From an uncultured Negativibacillus sp. (GTDB lineage Bacteria > Bacillota > Clostridia > Oscillospirales > Ruminococcaceae): 64,000 nucleotides of DNA. The translations under genes were made by a program, and so were the position numbers. This document shows positions 36,218-44,628 of the stretch, piece after piece. The notes below the pieces were generated by a model, which made no database searches, was not told the origin of the DNA, and saw only the letters and a program-made list of their open reading frames with translations. How positions within the stretch are numbered: the first letter of the stretch is position 1; the number at the start of each line of letters is the position of its first letter. The stretch is taken from positions 1 to 64,000 of the forward strand of contig NZ_CALXIN010000002.1 in assembly GCF_944388365.1 (NCBI RefSeq), given 5' to 3'.

Positions 36218-36892
36218 ATGGCAGAAATACAGAAAAAGATTAAAATTTGCCCGAACGGACATCCATACGATCCCAGCCGGTTTGAAAGCTGTCCTATCTG
36301 CAGCAACGGCGGATTTGCACCTACTCTCGACCCATTTTCGGCGGACCCAATGGGTGCAGATTTTGACATGGGAGCACAGAACAATGGTTCGTTTGCACCG
36401 ACAGCACCGCCGGAAGGTGGATATCAAAATCAAGCGTATGCGCCCCAAGGCGGCTACAGCCGATTTGAACCAACCGCTATCCCAGAGGTGCGCTATTCGG
36501 GAAGAATGCAGGAAACGCAGTCGGTTGACCCGTCCACACCGGCCGGAACCTCCTCTCCGGTTGTCGGATGGCTGGTAGCGGTGGATGGTCCCTGCCGCGG
36601 AACCGACTACCGTATCCGCGTAGGATACAATTACATCGGAAGAACCAGCGGCGATATCTGCATCCATGGCGATGCGACCATCTCGGCAGAACGGGATTGC
36701 AGCGTGACCTATGTTCCGCAAACCAGAGGATTCTATATTGCGCATGAATTGGGCAAAAATCCGCTGCTGCTCAACGGCAAGCCGGTCATTCGGGAAGCAG
36801 AGCTGAAGAGCTATGACCGCATCACGATAGGAAGCACCAACCTGATATTCATTGGACTGTCGGGAGAGCAATTTGACTGGAGTGATAATTAA
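36218..36892 (+). CDS. Zinc-ribbon plus FHA domain protein, divergent FHA
   Basis: 224 residues, with AGGGAGG before the ATG. The N-terminus holds a small zinc site (C11, H15, C25, C28). A Pro/Gly/Gln/Tyr-rich linker (about 30-95) with several Thr follows, including FAPT repeats that could be phosphorylated. The C-terminal FHA domain (about 115-215) has the first GR (YIGRTSGD), but SxxH is replaced by SAERD, so classic phosphothreonine binding may be altered. It is soluble and cytosolic. It might be a kinase substrate that is read by the other FHA proteins; inference. Confidence 0.8.
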   Translation: MAEIQKKIKICPNGHPYDPSRFESCPICSNGGFAPTLDPFSADPMGADFDMGAQNNGSFAPTAPPEGGYQNQAYAPQGGYSRFEPTAIPEVRYSGRMQETQSVDPSTPAGTSSPVVGWLVAVDGPCRGTDYRIRVGYNYIGRTSGDICIHGDATISAERDCSVTYVPQTRGFYIAHELGKNPLLLNGKPVIREAELKSYDRITIGSTNLIFIGLSGEQFDWSDN

Positions 36893-36895
36893 ACG

Positions 36896-37867
36896 ATGAA
36901 TTGGATGAATTTCTTTCTTACGGTTGAAACTCCCGAGGCATCTGCTCCCGAACAGAATTTATTGAATCTGGAATTTTCTACGACAGAGATCGTACTCGGC
37001 GTTCTTGTCCTGCTGGCATTGTGTGCGGCGCTGTTTTGGTTTATCCGCAAAAAGCGGCAGCCTCAAAGGACGGGAAAGCTGCATCCGGCTGTCATCCAAC
37101 AGATACGAATTGGCAAGGTTCATGGACAGGGTGCAAGGAGCTATCAGCAGGACAGCTTTGGCGTTTCTGATCCGGAGATGCTCAAAGGAAACGGGCTGCT
37201 GGCGGTGGTTGCCGACGGAATGGGCGGACTTTCGGATGGAGATAAAATCAGTACCGCCGTTGTCGAGACGGTGCTGGATGGATTTACCTATTCACAGGGC
37301 CAGGGCACACCGGAACAGGTGCTGCTGACTTTGACCCAGTGGGCAGTTCGGGAGGTCAATCGCTTTTTGGGACCTGACCACTACCGCAGCAGCGGCTCGA
37401 CCATGGCGATGGGAATGATCCGTGACGGGCGTTTTTCCTGGGTCAGCGTCGGAGACAGCCGCATCTGCCTTTATCGCGGTGGACAACTGATTCAGCTCAA
37501 CCGTGAACATGATCTGAAACAAAAACTGGCCTTGCAGGCAATCAACGGGGAAATTTCGCTGCAGGAGGTTTATACCAATAAACAGAAGGACGGTCTGGTC
37601 TGTTTCATGGGAATGGGAGCGCTCGATCAGGTGGATTTGCCGTCTACTCCGGTGACGCTGATTCCTGGCGACCAGCTGATCATTATGACCGATGGCATCT
37701 ACAATGCGCTGGAAGAATCGGAAATCTGTGCGGCATTGGACAAGGGAGCGGAAGGTGCACCGGCGGAACTGGAACAGGCGATCCAGAAAAAGGCCTATCC
37801 AGATCAGGACAATTATACAGCAGTGATCCTGTCCTGTGAGACACAGCCTGCTTCGACTGGACGTTAA
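36896..37867 (+). CDS. PP2C-type Ser/Thr phosphatase with membrane anchor
   Basis: 323 residues, starting three bases after the previous stop. A short extracellular N-terminus precedes one membrane helix (about 31-50) and a basic stop-transfer (RKKRQ). The PP2C domain (about 70-315) has the metal-site motifs QQDSFG, VADGMGG, GDSR, TDGIYN and DNYTAVIL. The membrane location matches that of the two kinases, whose phosphorylation it probably reverses. Confidence 0.9.
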   Translation: MNWMNFFLTVETPEASAPEQNLLNLEFSTTEIVLGVLVLLALCAALFWFIRKKRQPQRTGKLHPAVIQQIRIGKVHGQGARSYQQDSFGVSDPEMLKGNGLLAVVADGMGGLSDGDKISTAVVETVLDGFTYSQGQGTPEQVLLTLTQWAVREVNRFLGPDHYRSSGSTMAMGMIRDGRFSWVSVGDSRICLYRGGQLIQLNREHDLKQKLALQAINGEISLQEVYTNKQKDGLVCFMGMGALDQVDLPSTPVTLIPGDQLIIMTDGIYNALEESEICAALDKGAEGAPAELEQAIQKKAYPDQDNYTAVILSCETQPASTGR

Positions 37868-37887
37868 GGAGAAAGGAGCCGTACATC

Positions 37888-38601
37888 GTGATGAATACGT
37901 ACAGCTATACAGATATAGGTGGGCGCCCGCACAATGAAGATGCCGTTTGTATCCGGCAGACGGGAGAAAATCAGCTTCTTGCCGTACTTGCCGACGGATT
38001 GGGCGGACATGGCGGCGGAGAAATCGCCTCCGGCATTGCAGTGGAGACGCTCGACAGCGGATGGACTGGGGTTTCCTCACCGGCTGTTTTATACGACCTG
38101 ATTATGCAGGCGCACCGCAAAATCCTGTCTGCCCAAACACCTGTCTGCAGGATGCGCTCCACCATCGTGGCACTGTCGGTGGGAGCAGGTCACGCCGACT
38201 GGGCCTATGCGGGAGATTCGCGCCTGTACCAGTTTTACAACGGTGAGCTGGTGCGGCAGACACGCGATCACAGCGCCTCCCAGGTAGCGGTGATGATGGG
38301 AGAGATCACACAGGACCAGATCCGATTCCATCAGGACAGAAGCCGGCTTTTTCGGGCGCTTGGACAGGATGGCGGCTTGAATGTAGATACCGGAAGCGTG
38401 GATCTGACCCCTGGAAATTATGCCTTTTTGCTATGCAGCGATGGCTTTTGGGAATATGTTTATGAGCAGGAGATGGCATCATCCCTTGCGCAGGCAGCTT
38501 CTCCCAAAGACTGGGTAGAACGGATGCGCAGTCTGCTGCGTCAAAGAGCACCCGAAAACAACGACAATAATACGGCAGCGGCTGTCTGGCTTACCGTATA
38601 G
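37888..38601 (+). CDS. PP2C-type Ser/Thr phosphatase, soluble
   Basis: 237 residues from GTG 37888, or ATG 37891. AGGAG at 37874-37878 suits either. Compact PP2C domain with RPHNEDA, LADGLGGHGGG, GDSRLYQF, CSDGFWEY and NDNNTAA. No membrane segment. Two different phosphatases in one operon suggest separate membrane and cytosolic targets. Confidence 0.9.
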   Translation: MMNTYSYTDIGGRPHNEDAVCIRQTGENQLLAVLADGLGGHGGGEIASGIAVETLDSGWTGVSSPAVLYDLIMQAHRKILSAQTPVCRMRSTIVALSVGAGHADWAYAGDSRLYQFYNGELVRQTRDHSASQVAVMMGEITQDQIRFHQDRSRLFRALGQDGGLNVDTGSVDLTPGNYAFLLCSDGFWEYVYEQEMASSLAQAASPKDWVERMRSLLRQRAPENNDNNTAAAVWLTV

Positions 38602-38612
38602 GAGAGGAGCAG

Positions 38613-39956
38613 ATGAGGAAGATGAAAGGAAAACTCAAGGGGATTATTCTCTTTTTATGTGTGGTACTTTGTGTTTTATGCACTGGATGCCAGCAACAGA
38701 CGGGCAGCGCACTGGATGCCAAAAACGGCGTCGCCCAGGTCATCTGCACCGTGCGGGATGAAAGCGGCAACCTGGTGACAGGCGGTACGGGCAGCGGATT
38801 TTTTGTTGGAGAACAGGGCAAAAATCCAGAATATATGATTACCAATCACCATGTCGTCGAGCTTTATCTGGCTGCCGGTTCCGGTGAATGGGTCACGCTG
38901 GACATTGGTGAAACACAGATGACGGTAAAGGCGTATGTGGATGTCTATTTTGACCGCGATGATTTTGTGCAGGCAAACGTCGTTGATTTTAATGAAACGG
39001 CGGATATTGCCATTCTTCGCCTGAGCCAGCCGACCGATCAGCGCGTGCCGCTCACTCTGACCGAGCCTACCGATGAGATGGTCGGTTCCTCGGTCTACTG
39101 TATTGGCTTCCCTGGGTTGTCGGACAATATGCTGATCGACGCCACCACACAGAGCGGTCTAAACGATATGACCGTCACCAGCGGCACCATCAGCCGGCTT
39201 TTGACCTCGTCCGGATCGGGAGTTCGTCGGATACAGACCGATGCTGTCATCCAGCATGGCAATTCCGGCGGACCGATGGTCAACGAAAGAGGAGAGGTGC
39301 TGGGTGTAAACTCCTGGACGGTCTCCAATTCTGACACCCAGGAAACGAACTACTACGCATGCGATATTTCGGAAGCAGTCCTGCTGTTAAATCAGAACAA
39401 TATCCAGTATATGATGTCGACTGAATCGAACACCAGCGCAGGTTTCTTGCCGGTAGTTGTGATTGTCGCTGTCATTGCTGTCGCGGCAGTAGTGGTCATC
39501 GTGATTGTTGCCAGCAAGAATAAACATCCAAGTCAGCCCGATGCAGTACAGCCGCCAGTGGAACCACAGCCAGCCATTCAGCAGCCGGTGATTCAGCAGC
39601 CGGCCTCCGCTGCTGCGAATCCGAATGATTCCGGCTATCGCCTCCAGTGTACCTCCGGCGCCCTTGCAGGCCAGCGCTTTATGATTCGGCAGGATACACC
39701 GCTTGTGTTGGGACGAAACAGCGATGTATGCAATGTTGTATTCCCGGGCACACCTGGTGTCAGCGGAAAACATTGCTCTGTATGGTATCAGCATGGTAAA
39801 ATATTCTTACAGGATCTGAGTTCCAGCCATGGCACCTATCTTCTGCCAGGAACCCGTCTGCCGTCCAATCAGGCAATCGAGATCAAAGTGGGCGATGGAT
39901 TCTATCTTGGCTCCAGTCAGGAGAGCTTTGTCATCACAGAAAGGCGGGGATCTTAA
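38613..39956 (+). CDS. Extracellular trypsin-like protease - membrane helix - cytoplasmic FHA protein
   Basis: 447 residues. The N-terminal lipoprotein-type signal ends LCTGC (C26). A trypsin-like domain (about 35-265) has the triad H80 (TNHHVV), D131 (TADIAIL) and S218 (GNSGGPM). A membrane helix (about 278-301) and a Pro/Gln linker follow. The FHA domain (about 345-440) has R368 in LGRNSD, S384 and H387 in SGKHC, and SSHGTY. The order implies a protease outside and a phosphothreonine reader inside, on one chain. Whether signal passes inward (a cleavage event sensed) or outward (protease controlled by phosphorylation) cannot be read from sequence. The FHA domain closely resembles that of the DUF805-FHA protein, which suggests duplication. 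Confidence 0.88.
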   Translation: MRKMKGKLKGIILFLCVVLCVLCTGCQQQTGSALDAKNGVAQVICTVRDESGNLVTGGTGSGFFVGEQGKNPEYMITNHHVVELYLAAGSGEWVTLDIGETQMTVKAYVDVYFDRDDFVQANVVDFNETADIAILRLSQPTDQRVPLTLTEPTDEMVGSSVYCIGFPGLSDNMLIDATTQSGLNDMTVTSGTISRLLTSSGSGVRRIQTDAVIQHGNSGGPMVNERGEVLGVNSWTVSNSDTQETNYYACDISEAVLLLNQNNIQYMMSTESNTSAGFLPVVVIVAVIAVAAVVVIVIVASKNKHPSQPDAVQPPVEPQPAIQQPVIQQPASAAANPNDSGYRLQCTSGALAGQRFMIRQDTPLVLGRNSDVCNVVFPGTPGVSGKHCSVWYQHGKIFLQDLSSSHGTYLLPGTRLPSNQAIEIKVGDGFYLGSSQESFVITERRGS

Positions 39957-39958
39957 TC

Positions 39959-41047
39959 ATGGAGAATACGCAGCATACACAGCACACGATCATGGATCCT
40001 TGTCTTCCGGCTGGAACGGTCATCAGTGGACCAAGACATAGTTTTACGCTGGAAAAGGTGCTGGGCAAAGGCGGCTTTGGAATTACCTATCGAGGAAGAG
40101 AAAATTCCTCCGGCAGACCGGTAGCGATCAAGGAATACTTTCCAAACCGCTGTCAGCCTTGCAGAATGCCCAATGGAAGCATTGTTCCTTTGACACAGTA
40201 CCAGCAGGTATATCAAAACGGAAAGAAGAGCTTTTTAAACGAGGCGGCAATGCTGCGGGCATTGGACGATATTCCTTCGGTTGTACGGATACTGGATTTT
40301 TTTCCTGCCAACGAAACAGCCTATATGGTGATGGAATTTTTGGATGGAACCAATCTGCGGCAGATGGTCGAGCGCGGAGGACGGATTCCCGTCCATGTCC
40401 TCCGGTCGCATTTGACGCCGTTGATTCGAGATATTTGCGCGATTCACGAGCGCGGTGTGCTGCATCGTGATATTGCACCGGACAACATCATGTGGATGCC
40501 GGACGGAACGCTCAAACTGATGGATTTTGGCTGTGCCCGTGCGATGGAGGACGGCCGCTCGATGACGGTGCAGTTAAAACCAGGATTTGCACCGACAGAA
40601 CAGTATGGTTCACACGGTCAGGGAGATTATACCGACCTGTATGCACTGTGTGCAACGATTTACTACTGCATTACAGGAATGGTTCCTCCGGCAGCGCCGG
40701 AACGGCAGTTTGCCGTATATGACAATAAGCCGGACCCGTTGGTCTGGCCGCATGACCTGGATGTTCAGGTCAGTCCCGACTGGGAAGCGCTGCTGATGTG
40801 GGGATTACAGCTGAATCCCGAAATGCGTCCGCAAAAGGTGCAGCAGTGGCTGGAACGGGCAGAAGGACTGACCGTCTGGTCAAATACCGAAATGACGGAC
40901 ACCGAGATTGATCCAGATCCTAAACCTAAACCTGAACCAATTCCTCCGCAGCCGGACTTGAAAAAGTCGGTGCTGCACTGGATCGTCATAGGCTTGTGCA
41001 TATTGGCAGCAGTGTCGGCTGTTTTTGGGCTGGCACAGCTGATCTAG
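39959..41047 (+). CDS. Ser/Thr protein kinase, tail-anchored
   Basis: 362 residues, two bases after the previous stop. Kinase domain about 28-305 with the glycine loop GKGGFG (36-41), K58 in AIKEYFP, H169-R-D171 in HRDIAPDN and D189-F-G. The activation-loop region continues LKPGFAPTEQY. A Pro/Lys linker leads to one C-terminal helix (about 338-358), with no extracellular domain. It shares its layout and many residues with the kinase encoded next, so the two are paralogues. Confidence 0.92.
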   Translation: MENTQHTQHTIMDPCLPAGTVISGPRHSFTLEKVLGKGGFGITYRGRENSSGRPVAIKEYFPNRCQPCRMPNGSIVPLTQYQQVYQNGKKSFLNEAAMLRALDDIPSVVRILDFFPANETAYMVMEFLDGTNLRQMVERGGRIPVHVLRSHLTPLIRDICAIHERGVLHRDIAPDNIMWMPDGTLKLMDFGCARAMEDGRSMTVQLKPGFAPTEQYGSHGQGDYTDLYALCATIYYCITGMVPPAAPERQFAVYDNKPDPLVWPHDLDVQVSPDWEALLMWGLQLNPEMRPQKVQQWLERAEGLTVWSNTEMTDTEIDPDPKPKPEPIPPQPDLKKSVLHWIVIGLCILAAVSAVFGLAQLI

Positions 41048-41085
41048 GGTGATGCATAAGCACTGAGAACAAGGAGGTTGCAAAA

Positions 41086-44000
41086 GTGAAGCCAAGTACG
41101 CAATATTGTCCGTATTGCATGACACCCATAAAAGATGGAAAAATATGTCCACGCTGCGGGCTGACTGCGGGGAATTACGTTCCACAGCCCCACCATTTGC
41201 GCCCTGGAACCCTGTTGATGGACCGATACCTGGTAGGACGAGTGCTGGGAGAAGGCGGTTTTGGTATCACCTACATCGGCTGTGACCTGCGGTTGGAGCT
41301 GAAGGTGGCGATCAAGGAATATTATCCGGTGGACAAGGTCAGCCGAAATACCGCTGTTTCCGAGGAATTGGTCAGCTTCAGCGTTGCGCCGGCACGTTCC
41401 GGCTTTGAACGCGGCAAGACCAGATTTCTGCAGGAAGCCAGAACGATGGCAAAGATGGATAAACAGCAGGTGATTGTGGGTGTTCGTGACTTTTTTGAAA
41501 CAAACAACACCGCCTATATTGTCATGGAATATATCGAGGGCACGACCTTTACCGATCTGGTGGCACAGCGCGGCGGCCGGATACCGCCGGATGAGCTGTT
41601 CACACTGATCAAGCCGTTGTTCAGCGCACTGTCCAACCTGCATCGGGCAGGACTGATCCATCGGGACATCTCGCCTGACAATCTGATGCTGGAGGATGGA
41701 GAGGTGCGGCTGATTGATTTTGGCTGTGCAAGGGATGTCGAAAACGGAAATGAGACTCTGACCATCACACTGAAACATGGTTATGCACCGATTGAGCAGT
41801 ATCAGACGGCGGGTGGACAGGGTCCCTGGACCGATGTTTATGCACTTTGTGCGACGATCTATTTCTGTCTGGTCGGACAGAAGCCGCCGCAGGCGCTCAA
41901 CCGCATCGGTTCGGAGAAATCGATGATCCTGCCCAGCAAATTGGGAATTAACCTGTCGCCGCAGCAGGAAGAGGCGATCATGCATGGCCTGAATCTGTCG
42001 CCTAAAAACCGCTATCAAAGCATGGAAGAGCTGCAGGGAGCGCTGTATGCACCGTCTGTCTTGATTCCTGAGCCAGATCCCATCATTACACAGGATGATG
42101 ATTTAACAAAGGATATCTCGCAGGAACAAACATTGGATGGACCAACACCTATGCCGCTGCCTGATCCCAAGAAGGATTTTTGGCGGCGAAGCCTTGCTTT
42201 TGCTCATCGCCATATCCTGTCTATCAGCGCCGGAGCAGCCGTATTGTTGTTGCTGATTCTGGCGGTACAGCTGATTCCTGGGAACACTTCTGTTGAGAAG
42301 GGAAACACCATTGTGCAGTCTGGGCAGTCATCCGCTGATGAGGTGCAGGAAGAGCCCAGCATCAACTGGGAGGAGGCTCATCTGCTGACGGCACAGGAGA
42401 TGACGATGGAAGGCTTGCAGCAGCTGATGGACGATCCGTCGGTGACAGCGTTGGTCCTTCCTTCGGGTGTATCCGGTCAGATTTCCTATCTGACAGACGG
42501 CAGTCTTTTTACCTTGACCAAACCCATGCAGATTCAGACAGGCGCTCAACTGGATGTGGACGTTCTGTGCATCGACAAAGAAGGCTTTATCCAGGTTCAG
42601 GGCAGTCTGGTGCTGGACGACGGCAATCTGCAGATGAAGGGAGAACAGTTGCGGCTCAGTTTTCCGGATGGACTGGATGGACACCTCAGCTGTGCGCGCG
42701 GATTTCTCTGGATGGAAGGCAGCCAGAACCTCAAAGCCGACGATCAGTCAGCGATCAGAAATATCGGCGGTTATTCGCTGGTGTTTAAGGAGGAGATGGA
42801 TAAAGCCAGAGAGGTGACCAGCTTACAGGAATTGATTGCGTGTGTGGACCAGGAGATTCCACAAGGCATCAAAATCACCAAAGACATTACGCTGAACCGA
42901 GAGATTTCCCTTGCTTGTCCGGTTTATATTGCAGAGGGTGTCACCGTTTCTGCTGACTATGTTGAGGGACAGGAGCCGTTCAGTCTGCTACTGTATGCAG
43001 ATACATCGGTTCTGATTAACTACGGAAGCTGTGAGGCAGGCGTCTGGATGGATCAGGGCGCTGCGTTTATCAATTATGGAAGTTTTTCGGGCAGAAAAGA
43101 CAGCGACGTAGGAAACGGCGGTGTCTGGCTGTGTGAAGACAGCTATTCGGTCATCTATAATGAAGGCTACATGCTGCACGGAGATTGTTCGCGTCTCTGG
43201 CAGAATAGCCATCTGCTCAATGCACCGAGCGGAACATTGGATGCGGAAAACTTCTTTTTGTTGAATGCAAGTCTTTCCAACTACGGAACGCTCACAGCAA
43301 TGGGAAAAGGGGAGTCGCTCAATCTGAACACCGGTTCCCGACTCCATAACTTTGGAACCTTGACGGTGAACAGTCAGGCGGAAATGTGTAACAATGGTCT
43401 ATTGTATAACAAAGGAAGTCTGCTGGTGCAATCCGAAGGCAAGCTGTGGAATGAGTATCTGGTTGAAAATGATTTCGGTACCCTTCGGGCAGAAGCGGGA
43501 GCAATACTGTTAGGCCCTCCTGGTTTTATTGATCAACCAGCCAATGGCGGATATATTTCGACCGGCGGAACGGTTGAGCTGCTGTGCAGCGATCCACCGG
43601 TGGTTTATTCGGTTGCCAATGAGCAGCAGGTAACAGAGATTGCCCAAAATGCTTCGGCAGCTGCAACGCAGGAGCAGCTGGACAGCCTGATGAATGAGAT
43701 AGCTGTCGATGCGATTGCGATTTCGGGCAATGTGACCTATACCGGCGAGTGCAAGATCACCAAGGATCTGTACATCACCGGCAATCTGACCGTTACCGAC
43801 GGCAGCCTGGTATCGGTTGCAAGCAAGGTAATTCTTGCGGATGGAGCCAGCCTGACAGCGGACGGCGTTACCCTGCTGGATGGTGCAGCAATGCAGCTGG
43901 ATAGCGGCACCCTGACCGTAGCAGAAGGCGGACAGATTTATCTGGACGGCAGTGTTCTTCAGGGAAGCGGCGACAGCCGCATCCAGGCAGCCGGAACAGA

Positions 44001-44562
44001 GATTCAGCTGAGGAATCATTCGCTGATCGTGCCTGAAGCTGATTGCAGCAGCGAGTTTTTCTCGGCGGACAACAGCCATCTGCACATTGCAGATCAGTCG
44101 GCGGTGCTGATGCCAATGAGCAACAGCATGACGGTGCTTTCGGGCGTAACAATGGAGATTGAGAACGCTCGTCTTTCCGGCGGCGGCAATCTGATGCTGC
44201 GAAGCTGTACGCTGAATATCGGTCAGGGAGGCATCTTTACGGAAGCTGGAAATGATCTTTGTCTGGAAAACAGCACCGTTTCTATTGCAGAGCAGGCAAC
44301 GGTCTTCAGCGATTATTGCAACGTACAGCTGCGAGGTACGACAATCACCAACGACGGATTTTTCGTTGTTGGCGGATGGGATGAGATGAAGTTCGTGCAG
44401 CAGGATAGCGTGATCTACAACAACGGCAAAGCGGAGATCAATCCGCCCCATACGATTACAGGTGAAAGTAAGATCTATAATAAGGGAGCCTTACAAACAA
44501 CTCCTGACCATCCCTTTGACACAAAGTGGATTGAGGGAAATGCGCAGCAGGCTTTGGCTTGA
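41086..44562 (+). CDS. Receptor-type Ser/Thr kinase with zinc ribbon and large extracellular repeat domain
   Basis: 1158 residues from GTG 41086, with AAGGAGG nine bases upstream. An N-terminal zinc ribbon (C8-x2-C11, C21-x2-C24) precedes the kinase domain (about 46-320; GEGGFG 55-60, K77, H192-R-D194, D211-F-G). One membrane helix lies at about 377-398. The remaining ~760 residues are outside. They consist of short repeated Asn/Gly-rich turns (INYGSF, LSNYGTL, LHNFGTL, LYNKGSL) of about 20 residues and a second block of Gly/Asp/Leu strands (GNLTVTDGSL, LTADGVTLLDGA). This pattern suggests a right-handed beta-helix. It is the most likely sensor of the island. The ligand is unknown. Confidence 0.9.
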   Translation: MKPSTQYCPYCMTPIKDGKICPRCGLTAGNYVPQPHHLRPGTLLMDRYLVGRVLGEGGFGITYIGCDLRLELKVAIKEYYPVDKVSRNTAVSEELVSFSVAPARSGFERGKTRFLQEARTMAKMDKQQVIVGVRDFFETNNTAYIVMEYIEGTTFTDLVAQRGGRIPPDELFTLIKPLFSALSNLHRAGLIHRDISPDNLMLEDGEVRLIDFGCARDVENGNETLTITLKHGYAPIEQYQTAGGQGPWTDVYALCATIYFCLVGQKPPQALNRIGSEKSMILPSKLGINLSPQQEEAIMHGLNLSPKNRYQSMEELQGALYAPSVLIPEPDPIITQDDDLTKDISQEQTLDGPTPMPLPDPKKDFWRRSLAFAHRHILSISAGAAVLLLLILAVQLIPGNTSVEKGNTIVQSGQSSADEVQEEPSINWEEAHLLTAQEMTMEGLQQLMDDPSVTALVLPSGVSGQISYLTDGSLFTLTKPMQIQTGAQLDVDVLCIDKEGFIQVQGSLVLDDGNLQMKGEQLRLSFPDGLDGHLSCARGFLWMEGSQNLKADDQSAIRNIGGYSLVFKEEMDKAREVTSLQELIACVDQEIPQGIKITKDITLNREISLACPVYIAEGVTVSADYVEGQEPFSLLLYADTSVLINYGSCEAGVWMDQGAAFINYGSFSGRKDSDVGNGGVWLCEDSYSVIYNEGYMLHGDCSRLWQNSHLLNAPSGTLDAENFFLLNASLSNYGTLTAMGKGESLNLNTGSRLHNFGTLTVNSQAEMCNNGLLYNKGSLLVQSEGKLWNEYLVENDFGTLRAEAGAILLGPPGFIDQPANGGYISTGGTVELLCSDPPVVYSVANEQQVTEIAQNASAAATQEQLDSLMNEIAVDAIAISGNVTYTGECKITKDLYITGNLTVTDGSLVSVASKVILADGASLTADGVTLLDGAAMQLDSGTLTVAEGGQIYLDGSVLQGSGDSRIQAAGTEIQLRNHSLIVPEADCSSEFFSADNSHLHIADQSAVLMPMSNSMTVLSGVTMEIENARLSGGGNLMLRSCTLNIGQGGIFTEAGNDLCLENSTVSIAEQATVFSDYCNVQLRGTTITNDGFFVVGGWDEMKFVQQDSVIYNNGKAEINPPHTITGESKIYNKGALQTTPDHPFDTKWIEGNAQQALA

Positions 44563-44578
44563 TTGCTGATAAAAGATG

Positions 44579-44616
44579 AAAAACAGCCCGTGGAATTTTT
44601 CCACGGGCTGTTTTTT
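44579..44616 (+). terminator. Bidirectional terminator at the end of the phospho-signalling operon
   Basis: AAACAGCCCGTGGAA and TTCCACGGGCTGTTT with a 3-base loop; A-run before, T-run after. It serves the convergent gene too. Confidence 0.9.
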
Positions 44617-44628
44617 ATCTTTTATCAA

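Noticed and set aside
35480-44562. Type VI or type VII secretion locus
   Set aside because: FHA, kinase and phosphatase genes occur in such loci, but no sheath, VgrG, EssC/FtsK-like ATPase or WXG protein is present.
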